From contig SKCR01001811.1 of NCBI GenBank assembly GCA_019454045.1, forward strand, positions 60,338 through 124,337: DNA of 64,000 nucleotides, in the 5' to 3' direction. The notes beneath the pieces are model-generated. The model was not told the DNA's origin. It made no database searches and saw nothing but the letters and a program-made list of their open reading frames with translations. This document shows positions 10,416 to 23,008 of this stretch, in pieces. The position numbers and the translations under genes are program-made. The DNA comes from Zanthoxylum bungeanum. Taxonomy: Eukaryota > Streptophyta > Magnoliopsida > Sapindales > Rutaceae. Each line of letters opens with the position of its first letter. The stretch's first letter is position 1.

Positions 10416-11602
10416 CTAATAGTGCTTGACACGTTGAATGTTAACCTTGAATGTTCCATTGGTGTTGGGATCTAATAACTCAACAGCTCCATATGGAAAA
10501 ACCTGAGTGATTACAAATGGACCTGACCACCTTGATTTTAACTTTCTAGGGAAAAGTTTCAATCTTGAGTTGTACAACAGCACCTGCTGCCTTGGTTCCA
10601 ACTGTCTGTGCACTATTTTTCAGTCATGCCATTTCTTGGTCTTTTCTTTGTACAATCTGGCATTCTCATAAGCCTGTAGGCGAAATTCCTTCAATTCGTT
10701 GAGTTGGTGAAGTCTTTTCTCTCATGCAGCTTGTGAATCAAGATTCAACTTATTCAGTGCCCAGTACGCCTTGTGTTCAAGCTCCACTGGCAGATGACAC
10801 GCTTTCCCAAATACCAATCGATATGGGGACATACCAATGGGTGTCTTGTAAGCTGTTCGGTAGGCCCATAATGCATCATCTAGTTTTGTAGACCAGTATT
10901 TCCTTGTTATTCCAACGGTTCTCTCTAAGATTCTTTTGATCTCTCTGTTTTAAACCTCAACCTGTCCATTTGATTGTGGATGGTAAGCTGTGGCAACCTT
11001 GTGAGTAACTCAGTTTTGGATATGAGTGCATCGAAATATCTGTTGCAAAAATGTGTGCCACCATCGCTGATGATTGCACGAGGTGTTCTGAGCTGAGTGA
11101 AAATGTTCTTTTTCAGGAATTTGATCACTACTTTTGAATCATTGGATGGCAGAGCAATTGCTTCGACCCATTTGGAGACGTAGTCTACAACAACCAAGAT
11201 GTACATGTTTCTGAATGATGGAACAAAGGGTCTCATGAAATTAATACCCCATACATCAAATATTTCCACTTCTAGAATGTTTTGCAACGGTCCTTCATTT
11301 CTCTTTGAAATATTCCCCATTTTCTGGCACCTGTCACATTGAAGAGCAAAAAGATAAGCATCTTTAAAAAAAGTGGGCCAAAATAAACCTGATTGTAGGA
11401 CTTTGGCTATAGTTTTGTTTCCGCTGAAGTGTCTGCCATATGGTGATGAATGACAGTGCTGCAAAACACTGTTGACTTCCTCCTGTGGAACACACCATCT
11501 CAATAATTGATCAGCACATCGTTTGAACAGGTACGGCTCATCCCAGACATAATGCTTGACTTCTTTGAAGAATTTCTTCTGTTGCTGAGTTGTCCATTCC
11601 AA
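10416..11602 (-). pseudogene. A1 integrase
   Basis: Integrase would insert the DNA copy of the element. The HHCC zinc domain looks intact, with [11 protein letters not shown] and CDRCQ. In the core, the first Asp is gone: WGINFMRPF replaces the WGIDFMG seen in A0. ISDGGTHF keeps the second Asp. A frameshift after FDALISK and a stop in VEV-stop-NREIK damage the third acidic site. The carboxy part remains legible, with [16 protein letters not shown], then SRWSGPFVITQVFPYGAVEL (a GPY/F module). The enzyme is inactive by several lesions. Confidence 0.9.
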
Positions 11603-11699
11603 CGGTCATTTTCCTGACACAATGTAATTGACATAGTCAGCATACCAAGGGGCATCTTGCTATTTCATGGCAAACAGTTGTTCATATGAAAAAGTTTAT

Positions 11700-13115
11700 T
11701 TGATTGACAAATCTTTGTCAGCTGTTTCTCTATTCTCGAGCCTCGATAGATGATCTGCCACCTGATTCTCTGTCTCTTTCCTTTCTCGAATCTCCACATC
11801 AAATTCTTACTGAAGAAGTATCCAACGGATCAATCTGGGTTCGGAATCTTTCTTCATGATCAAGTATTTGATTGCTGAATGATCTGTGTAGACCACCACT
11901 TTGAGACCCAGTAGATAAGAGCGGAATTTGTCGAAAGTATACACAACTGCGAGCAAATCTTTTTCAGTGGTTGTGTAGTTGAGTTGAGTTTTATTCAGAG
12001 TTTTGCTGGAGTAGTAAATGGTGTGGAAAATCTTTCCTTTGCGTTGTCCCAAAACTGCACCTACAGTAAGATCACTAGCATCACGCATTACTTCAAATGG
12101 AAGGGTCCAGTCTGGTGCTACAATGATGTGGGCAGAAATCAGCTTATGTTTTAAGATCTCAAAAGCTTCCTGGCATTCTTTGGTGAAGTTGAAAGGCACA
12201 TCCTTCTCTAGAATATTGCACAGAGGTTTAGCAATCTTGGAAAAGTCTTTGATAAATCTCCTGTAAAAACCTGCATGTCCGAGAAAGCTCCGAATCCTTT
12301 TGACAGATGACGGCGGAGGTAGATTTTTAATTGTCTCAATCTTTGCTTTGTCTACCTCGATTCCTTTTTGTGAGATCCGGTGTCCAAGAACAATGCCATG
12401 ATGTACCATAAAATGGTATTTCTCCCAATTGAGCACCATGTTTGTATCTTCGCACCTTTGTAACACTTGTTCCAAATTTTGCAAGCAGTGGTCAAAATAA
12501 TCTCCAAACACAGAAAAGTCATCCATAAAAACCTCCATACTCTGCTCCAACATGTCTGAGAAGATGGACATTACGCAACGCTGAAATATAGCAGGGGTAT
12601 TACATAATCCAAATGGCATCCTGTGGAAAGAAAAAGTACCATAGGGACATGTAAATGTAGTTTTCTCCTGGTCTTCTGGTGCGATGGCAATCTGATTGTA
12701 CCCTGAATATCCATCCAGAAAGCAATAGAACTCATGTCCTGCCAGTCTGTCTAACATCTGGTCAATGAATGGTAGCGGAAAATGGTCATTTCTCATGGCT
12801 TTGTTCAGATTCATGTAGTCCATGCATACTCTCCATCCAGTCACCGTTATTGTTGGGATTAGCTCGTTCTTTTCATTGGTAACCACAATAATTCCTCCTT
12901 TCTTTGGTACACACTGCATATGACTCACCCAACTACTATCTGAGATGAGGTAAATGATGTCAGCATCCAACCATTTGATTATTTATTTCTTTACGACTTC
13001 CTTCATAATTGGATTGAGTCTCCGTTGATGCTCCACTGTGGGTTTGTACTCATCATTCATCAGAATCTCTGCAATCCATTCTTTCATTTCTGGTTCTTTT
13101 TCAAACTCCTGGCTT
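11700..13115 (-). pseudogene. A1 reverse transcriptase and RNase H
   Basis: This is the best-preserved RT in the window: 387 codons are open from 12970 to 11807. Motifs are [12 protein letters not shown] (first catalytic Asp), [18 protein letters not shown], and [15 protein letters not shown] with both active-site Asp residues. RNase H keeps [14 protein letters not shown] and [12 protein letters not shown], but its Glu box reads TEKDLLAVV (Glu to Asp). The RT amino end (PEMKEWIAEILMNDEYKP) lies at about 13110-13010 and is cut by a stop just upstream of 12970. It joins the gag tail directly, so protease has been deleted. Confidence 0.92.
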
Positions 13116-14200
13116 TTGTTCTGTTGCTGGAATCCAGATGGTGGATAGTTTTTTTTCCCTGAATTGTTGTTCCATGAGAAATTAGGATGATTCCTCCACC
13201 CTGGGTTGTAGGTGTTGGAATATGGATTGTTCCCCTATCTGTTGAAATTGTTGACATAATTCACCGTTTCTTCAAGTTGGTTTAGTTATGGAGCTCCTCC
13301 ATATTGTGAACTTGTGGATCCAATGGTAAGAGTCTCCATGAATTTGCATATCTGATCTAACTTGGCATTGATTGCTGTATTGGCTCCACTTTCATAAATT
13401 CCTGCAATTTTTTGGATCATGCTCCTTTCTGTTGGCCACAAGGAATTATTGTTGGCCATTTCTTCGATTAGGTCCCAGGCTTGATCTTCTCCTTTTGCCA
13501 TTAAAGCTCCTCCAGCAGCAGCATCGATTATGGTTCTCATTATTCTAGAAAGTCCATTATAGAAAGTTTAGACATGAAGCCATTTTGGAATCTCATGGTG
13601 AGGATATTTCCGGAGCAAATCTTTGTACCTTTCCCAAGCTTCGTAGAGAGTTTCTGAGTCTTGTTGTACAAAGGATGTGATGTCATTCCTCAGTTTTCCA
13701 ATTTTGGCTAGTGGAAAGTACTTTGCAAGAAATTTGGTGGCTAAAGTGTTCCAAATTATGATAGAACCTGCTGCTAGTAAATGGAGCCAAGCTTTAGCTC
13801 TGTCCTTCAAGGAGTATGGAAAAACACGCAGTCTCATTGCTTCTTCAGCTTCTCGGTTGTAATTGAAAGTGCCGCAAACTTCCAGGAAGTTGCTGATGTG
13901 GGTATTAGGATCTTCAGTTGCATTCCCCCCAAACTGAACTGACTGCTGAATCATCTGAATGCATGTTTTGATGTCACCCGTATTTGCTGGTAAGGGAGAA
14001 AGTACAATACAAGAAATGAGTCTGTCAACCACCGGAATGGTTCTGTCTCGAATGGGAATTGGTGGTGCAACCTCCAAAGGTTCAGGTTCCATGTTGATTA
14101 AAGCTTCTTGGCCTTCTCGCCTTTCCCTTCTCAACTGTCTAATGGTTCTTTCAATTTCTGGGTCAAGAGGTCGGAGTTCAAAGCTTCTAGTTCGTCTCAT
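13115..14200 (-). pseudogene. A1 gag
   Basis: Gag packages the element RNA into virus-like particles. The likely start is MRRTRSFELRPLDPEIER at 14200, the first Met after the leader that is common to the family. The retrotransposon gag domain follows, with CGTFNYNREAEEAMRLRVFP, DRAKAWLHLL and YEAWERYKDLLRKYPHH. A TAA near 13565 replaces the Gln codon seen in A2, a C-to-T change. The frame then continues from RTIIDAAAGGALMAKGEDQA to 13286. The tail YSNTYNPGWRNHPNFSW is typical of Athila gag. Beyond about 13115 it runs into RT. Confidence 0.9.
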
Positions 14201-14308
14201 GTAGTTTCTGAGAACCTGAAACACCAGAAAAAAAAACAATAAGTAAAAAGAAAATTAGATACAAGTAAAGGTATCTAACCTTAAAACTAAAAGTGAAAGA
14301 TAAATAAG

Positions 14309-14326
14309 TCCCCGACAACGACGCCA
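14309..14326 (-). other. A1 primer-binding site (tRNA-Asp)
   Basis: The minus strand reads TGGCGTCGTTGTCGGGGA, differing from a full tRNA-Asp complement only by two C-to-T changes. It lies 7 bases inside the 5' LTR edge. Asp priming is typical of Athila elements. Confidence 0.85.
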
Positions 14327-15235
14327 AAAAACTTGACCAGTGCTTACACATGTGTATAACGCAAGCGGACATATCATTCAAGTAGTATAAAAAGTATTGA
14401 TCCCACGAGGACTTAATACCTAAGCTATTAATTTTATGAGGTCAAATGATTACTAGTATCTAACAGGTTGTTTGATTGATTTGAAATGGTGACGATTCTA
14501 AATTTAAAAACAAGTAAATAAAATTGTTCGAAAGTAGGTTTAAGAAAATTCAATATTAAGAACTATCTAGGGTTGTGATTCTTTCCAATATTATTTAAAG
14601 ATGAAATGGTTATCTTAAAGTTGGGTAATATATTGATTTATTAACCAGTAACACTAAATTATGTGAAAGCCTCTTACGATGGTCAGACACAAATACCCAG
14701 TTTAACAAAAATGAACCATATGTCTATGTCAACCAAATTATTTGGATTCATTAAATTTAAGTTCCAATTATGGTTACCCCCGCCCTACAGGTATGTGTCT
14801 ATCCTGTAAGGAAATCTATTAAAGGGTTATCTATCCTCAAGGAAGATCGTGGGCTATTGAGTCTAAGGTCTTAAACTTAAAATCCCTATGTCTAGTTCAT
14901 TTTAAGTTTACCTAGTCAATTTTATTAATGGCCAGTTAATAAAAACCATTAAGATTAAGACTCAATAAATAAATCTTTATATTACCAAAACTATAATCTA
15001 ACCCCTTATAAACCAGTGATATTAGATTTCATCACAACCCTAGATAACTAACTTAGTTACAATACATATCTAGGGCTGGTAAAAATTTAAAAGACATAAA
15101 GTAAAATTACTAAAAAGTAAATGTGGAAAAATAAATGTAATAAAATAAAATGCTAAGGTAAAATGAATTAACTTCTACTATTTACTATTTAGATATCTCC
15201 CATAATATAATATATATACTTGTGATAATTTTACC

Positions 15236-15460
15236 AACCAGCCATATAGGCGGTAACCTGATTAAGTTAAATTAAGTCCAACCAGCCATTAAGGCGGTAA
15301 TATTTGTCCATAAACCAGCCATAAAGGCGGAACCAAAATAAACCTGCCATATAGGCGGTAAGAAAATTTAATTACCAACCGACCAATCTAGTGGTATCCT
15401 CATTAAGTCAGGTTTAACTAGATTAATTGAATAACCAACCGACCAATATGGCGGTATCCT
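15236..15460 (-). repeat. Degenerate minisatellite in the A1 5' LTR
   Basis: Same units as at 6520-6745: CCAGCCATATAGGCGG, CCAGCCATTAAGGCGG and CCGACCAATATGGCGG. The AT-rich spacers vary in length. Confidence 0.75.
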
Positions 15461-15813
15461 CATTAAATCAATATTTTAAATAGTGAATATATTATATTTA
15501 AGGGAGATTAATCTAAATAGCAATAATAAAAGAATTACCTTTCACCATAGCATGTGGAAGTTACCTCTTCATAGTGAATAGTAAAAACTGTAAAAAATAA
15601 AGAAAGTAAATTACTATTGTTACAAAACGTAATTAAAAATAATTACAAAACTAAAATTAGAAGAAACTAAGAAGAGAACTCCCTATTTACATGAGAGAAT
15701 TTAGAGAGAATGGTACATCTGAAACTGAAACCTCGAGCTCAATTTATAGGCGCGGATAAGGCCTTTGGCGTCGCAACACTAGCCTCTTTTGACGTGGCTT
15801 GCTGAGGGCTTAA

Positions 15814-15927
15814 CACGTGGCAATTCAGATAAGGAGATAAGGTGACACATGGCGAGGTGGCTAACAACTCAATTATTATGCTGACGTGGCGATGACCACT
15901 GTCGACATCATAGGATTGCGACACGTG
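15814..15927 (-). promoter_or_regulatory. Remnant G-box array, A1 5' LTR
   Basis: CACGTG survives at 15814 and 15922. The four other positions that are CACGTG in the partner LTR read CACATG or CATGTG here. These are single transitions at the central CG. Confidence 0.6.
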
Positions 15928-16417
15928 GCACTTCATGATTGGCTGATGATGTGGCGGTGAGGTGGCACATTGACTCGGTCAACTGATGATGTTGACGCTG
16001 ACATGGAGTGACAGGTGGCACACATGGCAATGGTGATTGTCGACACCGTCGTAAGATAATGACATGTGGCACGGTGCACGTTAGCATATCGGCTGTGATG
16101 GTGACACATGGCACGGTGCACGTTAGCAAATTCAAACTTCTCTGATTCTGTTTTGTGGACTTGGCGCACGTTAGCATGGACTAGGTGCACGTTAGGCATC
16201 GTGACGCCAAAGGCTTGTGCGTCGCAACACGCCAAAATTACCAAAATGCCTTTTTTCCAATTTTCACAGTTTTGCTCCAAATCACCTCCAGAATGTCCTG
16301 AAACTTTATTTATCTCTAAAATAACACAAAACACATCAAAATATTCACAAAACTGAAGAAACTATACAAAATATTAGGTTAAATGAGTGGGAAATAGTGA
16401 TTAATTACCACGCATCA

Positions 16418-18352
16418 ATACCCAACTTGTGGATGGGCTATATGTACATGTATTTGTAATATTTTCATTAATTAATAAAATGTCAATATTTATTAAACGT
16501 GTCTTACATAACTTATATGAATCATCAACACTGTAATAAAGCCCTTGGAGTAATAAGACGATGGCTTCCACGCCTTATGAGAATCATTACTCTTAAATGT
16601 TCATAGTCATAGTTTTATGAATAATCTGGGCGTTAACAAAGCGGAGAGACTAGCATGATGATATGATCCGCCCTTAAGTGGGGTGGGTAGCGGATCTCAT
16701 AGGCTACTAGCGGAGATCTGTCCGCTTGGTGTATCACATGGATGTATGAGTTGCGCGTGTCCATCGAATTGACCGCCGAAAGTTTTCATATGGAGTGTTT
16801 ATCCCATGTGTATGTGAGAACTTTCATGTATTGATTATATGACTAGTCCTTTGACTTGAGGTCTTTACAATCTTATGTGTGGATCAAATAACTTTGACAT
16901 TCTCATTCCCCGGTTCAAAAGATCTAGTCATAAGGGTATGATTGGGTCATTTGTTGAAACACATGAAGTTTGTAAAGATACAATAGAGAATCGCCACTCC
17001 CTCGGATAATATTTTCTTATAAGAGTAGTATTCCAGTTTGCGGGTTGATATGTGTGATCAGTGCTTGAGACTGTGGCCACAACGGAAGAATCATGTGAGA
17101 TTCTTGGGTTAGCATGATTCATGACACTATAACATCATACTTTTGATCATATGGGTTGACACTTTTCGTACCCTAGATCAATAGGTGGGGATACAATGAG
17201 GCGAGGGACCATATCATATGTAAATCGCATACAGAATGGGTATATATATCTTTCCATCTCACTTGGGGGCCTTGGCATATTGCTAGATGTCAACCTTGGT
17301 CATTGAAATCGAACGACCATCTGATCGGAGGATAATTTATGTTCGATTAAATTATCACAATTAATTTCATGTCAAACTTAAGGGGAACCCAAAAGGTCAC
17401 ACACAACAAAGTCGAAATCAATGGTTAACAGTGCACAATACAAATATAAGAGCATATATGATTGCTGTAGGAATTGTTCATAAATGGTTCAATATCTTTA
17501 ATTATTGAACAGATCATTTATGAGGTTACATAGTGGCATAGAGATTGATGAATGACGATAGGAGCACTTTGGGAATTGGAAAAAAATTACTATTCACGTG
17601 AATAATAACGTGAATTGTAACGTGAATAGTAAATTTTTTTTTTGGTTATTTTTTAAATTCCAATTCGGCCCAAACTCTTATTAGGGTTTTATAATCTCAT
17701 TAAACCACTAAATTAAGATCCAATGTCTAAGATTAAATTAGCTTTTATCCCACATCAGATTCTTAATTAATTTTGTTGTCTTTGGAGCACTATATAAACC
17801 CAAAGAATTCTTCACAATTTTTTACACCAAACCTTTCATATCTTGGGTTTATATAAGTGAGCAACTCTAAAGTTTAAGAGTAAGCCACTGATTTTGAGGA
17901 TCCTTAAGTCTAATTGACTAGAGGAACCTCGAGCTAATAGTTTTGAGGTATTTACCTAGGCTAGCACTAAGGGAAAAATACCCGTGCACTCAAGGCGTAT
18001 TCTTGCCGTTGAGTTTTGGCTTTGGTGTGTGCATCTTTGGAGGCCACATACTTGGGTGGCTCTTTGGAACTTGGAAGAGTTTGCTGAGTTCGAGAAAAGC
18101 TTGTAGATTGGAGGAGTACTAGAGGAGTCTACGGTTAAGTATGTACTTTTCTTTCTCTGTTTTATTTAGAGTTCTTATGATAATTAGCATGTTTAGGTTT
18201 ATGTTCTTTGCATGTTTTATGAGTTTTATGCTTAGAATATATAGTAACATCCCTAGGCTTGTAGAATAATCAAAACAAATGGGTCTTGGGCAAAGGGAAA
18301 GTGGCATAATAATTTTAATTTTCCGCTGTGCACTCGCGGCCGCTTACCAACA
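16418..18352 (+). mobile_element. Copia C2 5' LTR, remainder
   Basis: This continues the LTR begun at 5588. It ends GCTTACCAACA immediately before a Met-type PBS. A TATA box (TATATAAA) lies at 17791-17798. With the first 22 bases the LTR totals about 1.96 kb. No gene is seen inside. Confidence 0.75.
17791..17798 (+). promoter_or_regulatory. TATA box of the Copia C2 LTR
   Basis: TATATAAA in the context GCACTATATAAACCC, about 550 bases before the LTR end. It is a plausible promoter for C2. Confidence 0.55.
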
Positions 18353-18353
18353 G

Positions 18354-18365
18354 TGGTGTCAGCGC
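18354..18365 (+). other. Copia C2 primer-binding site
   Basis: TGGTGTCAGCGC begins two bases after the LTR end. It differs from the usual plant initiator-Met site TGGTATCAGAGC at two positions. Confidence 0.65.
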
Positions 18366-19733
18366 GCCGTTTATTTTTTAATTAGTTCTTACTCGTTTGA
18401 ACTCGAAATTGGGTGTTTAAAAGCTAGTTGGAAAGCTAACACCCTGAAATTAATTTTAGGCACAAGTTGTGCATGATTTGGTTAAGATTGAATTTTGAAA
18501 TTGCATTTAAAGTTCACGCGTCTGCAGAAAAACGTGAATAGTAAATTTATTTGAATAAAATAAAATGCAATATCATAATTAAATATTAATCAAAGTTATT
18601 TAATACCTAAAATAATTCCAACATATTAAAACTCATATGCTTGATGATTCTATGTATGATTAGAATTGGCATGATTATTTTAGGGTGCAAGCATCTAGAG
18701 ACTTTCTAAGAAATAGAGAGTGTATTGCTTATCCCTTAGCTAATTAATTATTCCGTGATGAACTTAGAGATTTATTACCTTTAAGGCAAATAAATATAAA
18801 TCACTTGTTTATAATAACAGAAATTATAAAAGATACAAGTGGGTTGGGACCAAGGGGTTAATAAAACTTTCCAAACTAAAGTTACTTTAACCAAAGGTAT
18901 TAATAGAGTTAGATAATGATTTGGTGTCTTCCTCACTCACTACCTTTTTATAGCCAAAAGAAAAAGCTGTGAAGACATCTAGATAATCATTTATTCAAAG
19001 CTTACCTTAAATCATATTTAAAGTGTTGGACTAATTTGGAGGATCAATTGTTTATTTCTGTCACCAAGGCAATAAGAGCCTAAGAGGTAAGGGTATTTAA
19101 GAGAGTTCGCTCCACCCTCCCTCTGGGGAATTTTCAATGGAGGAATCCATTTGACAGTTATTCACTTAAACTTGCTACAATCCTTAATAATAATTTAAGT
19201 CTAAAATTTGCCTCCCATTGTAAAGTATAGACCCAATGGGCTTAAACCGTATTAGCAGGACTAGGTTTTACCAGACTGACCAATACTAATTTGTCCCTAA
19301 ATCATACTATTGACAATGGTTTGACTTTTCTGAGTCATAAGACGTAGCGACCCTTAGGCGTGGTCTTATATCTTAGTGGCAAAGATTGGGTGTCCACAAG
19401 GACTAGCATAAGCTATGGCATGTTTGATTGCCCAACCCAATGATCAAGGAATTGTGATTTATATCATAAATTGGTTGGGAACCTACCTAATTATCGTATT
19501 TTATAACAACCGGCTCTTGTCGGAGTTATGAAATGATGATAATGGGATCATTGCCCACAAGAAATCCATCATATTGGGGTTGAAGCGATTTGTTTAAAAT
19601 TTTAAAACAATTAAGTGGGAGCAACTTCATAATATTAAAAGCCCATGTTATTATGAAACATTAATGAAAACATATTCCTAATTTTAACATTCTCTCTTAA
19701 CGGGTGGGTTAAAATATTTCATAAACATTCAAA
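18366..19733 (+). other. Copia C2 leader and lost gag amino end
   Basis: AT-rich sequence lies between the PBS and readable gag. I see no protein domain. Short stretches look like untranslated leader, and the first part of gag is either absent or too decayed to read. Confidence 0.5.
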
Positions 19734-20381
19734 TTGCAAACAGAGTATCACTTCGTTTGCATAATGTTTGGCTCTATGTCGGACGAACTTCAGAAAGCTC
19801 ACAAAGATATGGATGCTCAAACCATCATATTTCACTTGAAGGAGTTGTATGCAACTTTCGTTCATACCGTGAGATTCCAAGTGTCATGTGCCTTATTCCA
19901 AACAAGGTATAAGAAAGGATCTGTTAGTGGACATGTGGTTAAGATGATTTGCCACATTGAAAAATTGGTCAACCTCGGGTTCATCATGGATCATGAGATA
20001 GGTCATGATCTAATTCTTCAGTCTTTACCAAAAGGCTTCCCTAACTTTATTATGCAGTTTCATCTGTCAGATAAAGAAGCTACTTTAGCAGAATTGCATA
20101 ATCTGATAAAGCAAGCAGAGAAAGACTTGAAACCAGAGTTTAAAACCTCCGTCATGCTTACGGGTATGGACCTGAAGCCACGACTCCCAGAGAAAAATAA
20201 GGGCAAAGCCAAGGATCCAGATCACCTAAAGCCCAATGGTAAGGTGGAGAAGAAAAATGAAAAGGGGGAATGTTTCTTTTGTGGAAAGAAGGGTCATTGG
20301 AAGAAAGACTGCAGATCCTTGAAAGCCAAGGAAGCTAGGGAATCCCAAGAGGCTAAGAAGCCCAATGCTTCAGGTATGTTG
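19734..20381 (+). pseudogene. Copia C2 gag with zinc knuckle, split by C3
   Basis: The frame carries the Copia gag central region, with MSDELQKAHKDMDAQTIIFHL, LYATFVHTVRFQVSCALFQ and LILQSLPKGFPNFIM. A lysine-rich linker leads to the nucleocapsid zinc knuckle CFFCGKKGHWKKDC (CX2CX4HX4C) at 20271-20312. Coding is interrupted at 20381, where C3 inserted and duplicated TGTTG. It resumes at 28820 into protease. The amino end is missing. Confidence 0.9.
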
Positions 20382-22993
20382 TGTTGGGGTTGGTGCTCAG
20401 AGCGCCAATCCGGACCGTATTTATGTCTGATTCATGAATACGAAATCCCCTTATTCCATAATATTACTTATTTATGGTTGCACCTCTTGTTTTTATATAC
20501 GTATTCGATCTGATTACGATTAGATTGAAACTAAATGTGGTTTAGTGATATGTATATATCAAACAAAGGCCCGATAATATATAATGCAGTACACAGTTAC
20601 AAAGTTAGTTTTTAATTGACATTGGGAAGTGTCACTGCTATATTATATTATCAAACATATTTCCTGGTCAAGATTTGCTAACACGGGTCGTTTAGTCAAA
20701 TTCGTTGAGACCAGTACATGTCGTATATCGAGACTTGGTCCGATGGTTTATCCTAATGAACCATGAGTCTATGGAGACTCGTATAGACGTGTAGGTGTTT
20801 ATAGTGGATAAACACTGAACGATTCACCGAAGATTCTTAATGGATGGTACACCAACGTCAATAAGAATCTTCTCGGGTTGAGTAGCATAGTGGTCCTTCG
20901 ACTTGAGACACCATTGTGGATGTATGAGACATCCTCCACACTTAGATGGCAGTCACGTCACCGATCTATTTAGATCAAACCTCCGCCTGTTCGTTGGGTG
21001 TGGACCGATCCTCAGGATATCTTGTGTGTGTCAAGATAGGATCCGTTAGTTCTGTGTACAGAGCATAGGTAGTCCATATATAATTAGTAGTCTGTTAAAT
21101 CTGTGGCCACAGTATACATCGGAAGAAAGTTCCGAGTGTTATTTAAAGATTACTAATAGATACGTCGACGAGATAATACCTATAGAGCTTTGACGTTCAT
21201 ATCTATATCTCTGGGATTATCTGGATACCTGTGACGGAGAGATTATACGTATGCAATGACCTCGACCTGTATGATTCAGTTAGTTTATCTGTGATCGTCA
21301 TAATCTACGGGTGGATAGATTATGGACACGAAATTAGATTTCGTGACGGATATACCTGAATCTAGAGAGTCTCAATAATGAAATATACTCGTAGAGCACT
21401 AGAGCAACATTAATAAATAATATTGATTATTATTAAGTCGTTTAAAGGTTAAACACCAAGATACATGCTAAAAGGACCGGATTTAGGTTTTGGAATTATT
21501 GTGTATTTACATTCAATACTTGATTAATTTAAATACACATTAATTAATAGTCAAATTGAGATATTTGACTAATATCCTAAATAAATATATGTATTGATAT
21601 TTAATGTAAATATTATACATATATTTATTATATTTGTATTTGATTAATAATTAATTATTTAATTGTTAAATGATTAATTAATTAAAATATAAATATCTTA
21701 ACTTAGGATATTTGAATTAAATGGCATGGTTGCCTTTGTTGACCAAGTGATAAATATCTAATAAAGTGTTTTTTAGATATTTAATCAAGTTGATCAAATT
21801 TTTGTTAAATGAATTTGAAATGAAATTTTGGTATATATGTATACATAATTTCGGCCAAGACCTTAATTAAAATATAATGGTTATATTTTTGAGTTTCAAT
21901 TGTTGACTTACTTTATTCATTAAATTGTTTGATGATTAAAGTTTCAAGTTGATAAGCAAAATTAAATGAAATAAAATATCATGATATTTTGTATATTTCT
22001 CCACCAATTTCGGCCAAGGCTTCTTTTGGAGGAGGTATATATTGTTTCATTTCATTTTAGGGTTTAGGGAGTTCATTTGATACCAAAATAAACATAAAGG
22101 AAGTTGAGAGAAAAGCTTGAAGCCTAAAGGAAGATGGCTTGAAAAATTATGATTTTGTAAGTTATCTTCAAAGTCTTCAACATGAAAATTGTTTCTAACA
22201 TGCTTAGCATCATTTTGTGTTGCTTTGTTGTTGTCTCTCTTCTTATAGTTTATGTTTTATTTGGTTGTGAACTTTGATGAAAGTGTTGAGCATGTATAAT
22301 GGAGAAAGCTTGTGACTAGTGTAGTTATAAGTATTCTTTTATGGTTTTGGAAACCTTGTTGCTAATCTAGAGTTGTTGACCCACTCTTAGATGACCTAGA
22401 TTTGATCTTGAGTTGTTTCATTGTGTTGAGACTTTGATTGGATGGAAGAAACATGATTGAAGTATTGGATTTAACCAATTTGGTCTAATTTGTCCAATTT
22501 GAAGAAATTGAAAAATTAGGGTTCATGATCAATTCCAAATTTAGGGATTTTCATATATTTTGTGTATTTGGATGTGTATATGATGCATATAAAGTTTCAT
22601 GTTCATTGGATTACATTTTGATGTGTTTTGATGCATGAAATGACAAAGTGCACATTGGCACCAAGTGGTGCATTCGGCCAAATGAAGAAAAATGGGGATT
22701 TATGTTGCCCGGTGTTTGATGTTTTGAACATGCTAAGTTCATTTTAGAAATGATTTGGAATCATTCAAAATTGATTTGATCAATTTCGGACTAAAATGGA
22801 CTAATACCAAGTGTAAGGGTAATTCGGTAAATTCACTTAAATATGATTATTTGAATTTTATTTCATAATTTGATTATTGGATAATTAAATAAATATATTT
22901 ATTTAATTAATCCAAGAAAAAGTTTTGAAATCGGAAAATTTGATTTTCCACCGCTTCCGCTGCGTTACCGATATTCCCCCTAAAACCCCAACA
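20382..22993 (+). repeat. C3 5' LTR
   Basis: It runs 2612 bases, from TGTTGGGGTTGG to CCCCAACA, with the PBS four bases downstream. From about 20878 onward it matches 26693-28819, with scattered single-base and 1-3 base indel differences. Confidence 0.88.
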
Positions 22994-22996
22994 AAA

Positions 22997-23008
22997 TGGT
23001 ATCAGAGC
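22997..23008 (+). other. C3 primer-binding site
   Basis: TGGTATCAGAGC is an exact match to the initiator-Met site common in plant Copia elements. Confidence 0.85.

Larger units (their letters stand above)
5610..16417 (-). mobile_element. A1: Athila-type LTR retrotransposon carrying ORF X and LOG
   Basis: This two-LTR element reads right to left. The order is 5' LTR (14334-16417), PBS, gag, RT-RNase H, integrase, ORF X (virus NABP-like), ORF Y (LOG), hairpin and purine tract, conserved 3' block, PPT, and 3' LTR (5610-7687). Protease is missing: gag tail joins RT near 13115. The PBS matches tRNA-Asp, as in Athila elements. It sits in the Copia C2 LTR. Same-family copies are A0, A2 and the more distant A3. 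The accessory cassette occupies the slot where Athila elements often hold an env-like ORF. Confidence 0.9.
14334..16417 (-). repeat. A1 5' LTR
   Basis: It starts TGATGCGTGG (minus strand, 16417) and ends GGTCA at 14334. It pairs with 5610-7687. It carries the minisatellite (15236-15460), TATA box (15742-15748) and a decayed G-box array. Confidence 0.9.

Noticed and set aside
18354..18365. Possible tRNA gene near the Met-type PBS
   Set aside because: Only the 3' end complement of about 12 bases is present. There are no arms or A/B boxes. It is a primer-binding site.
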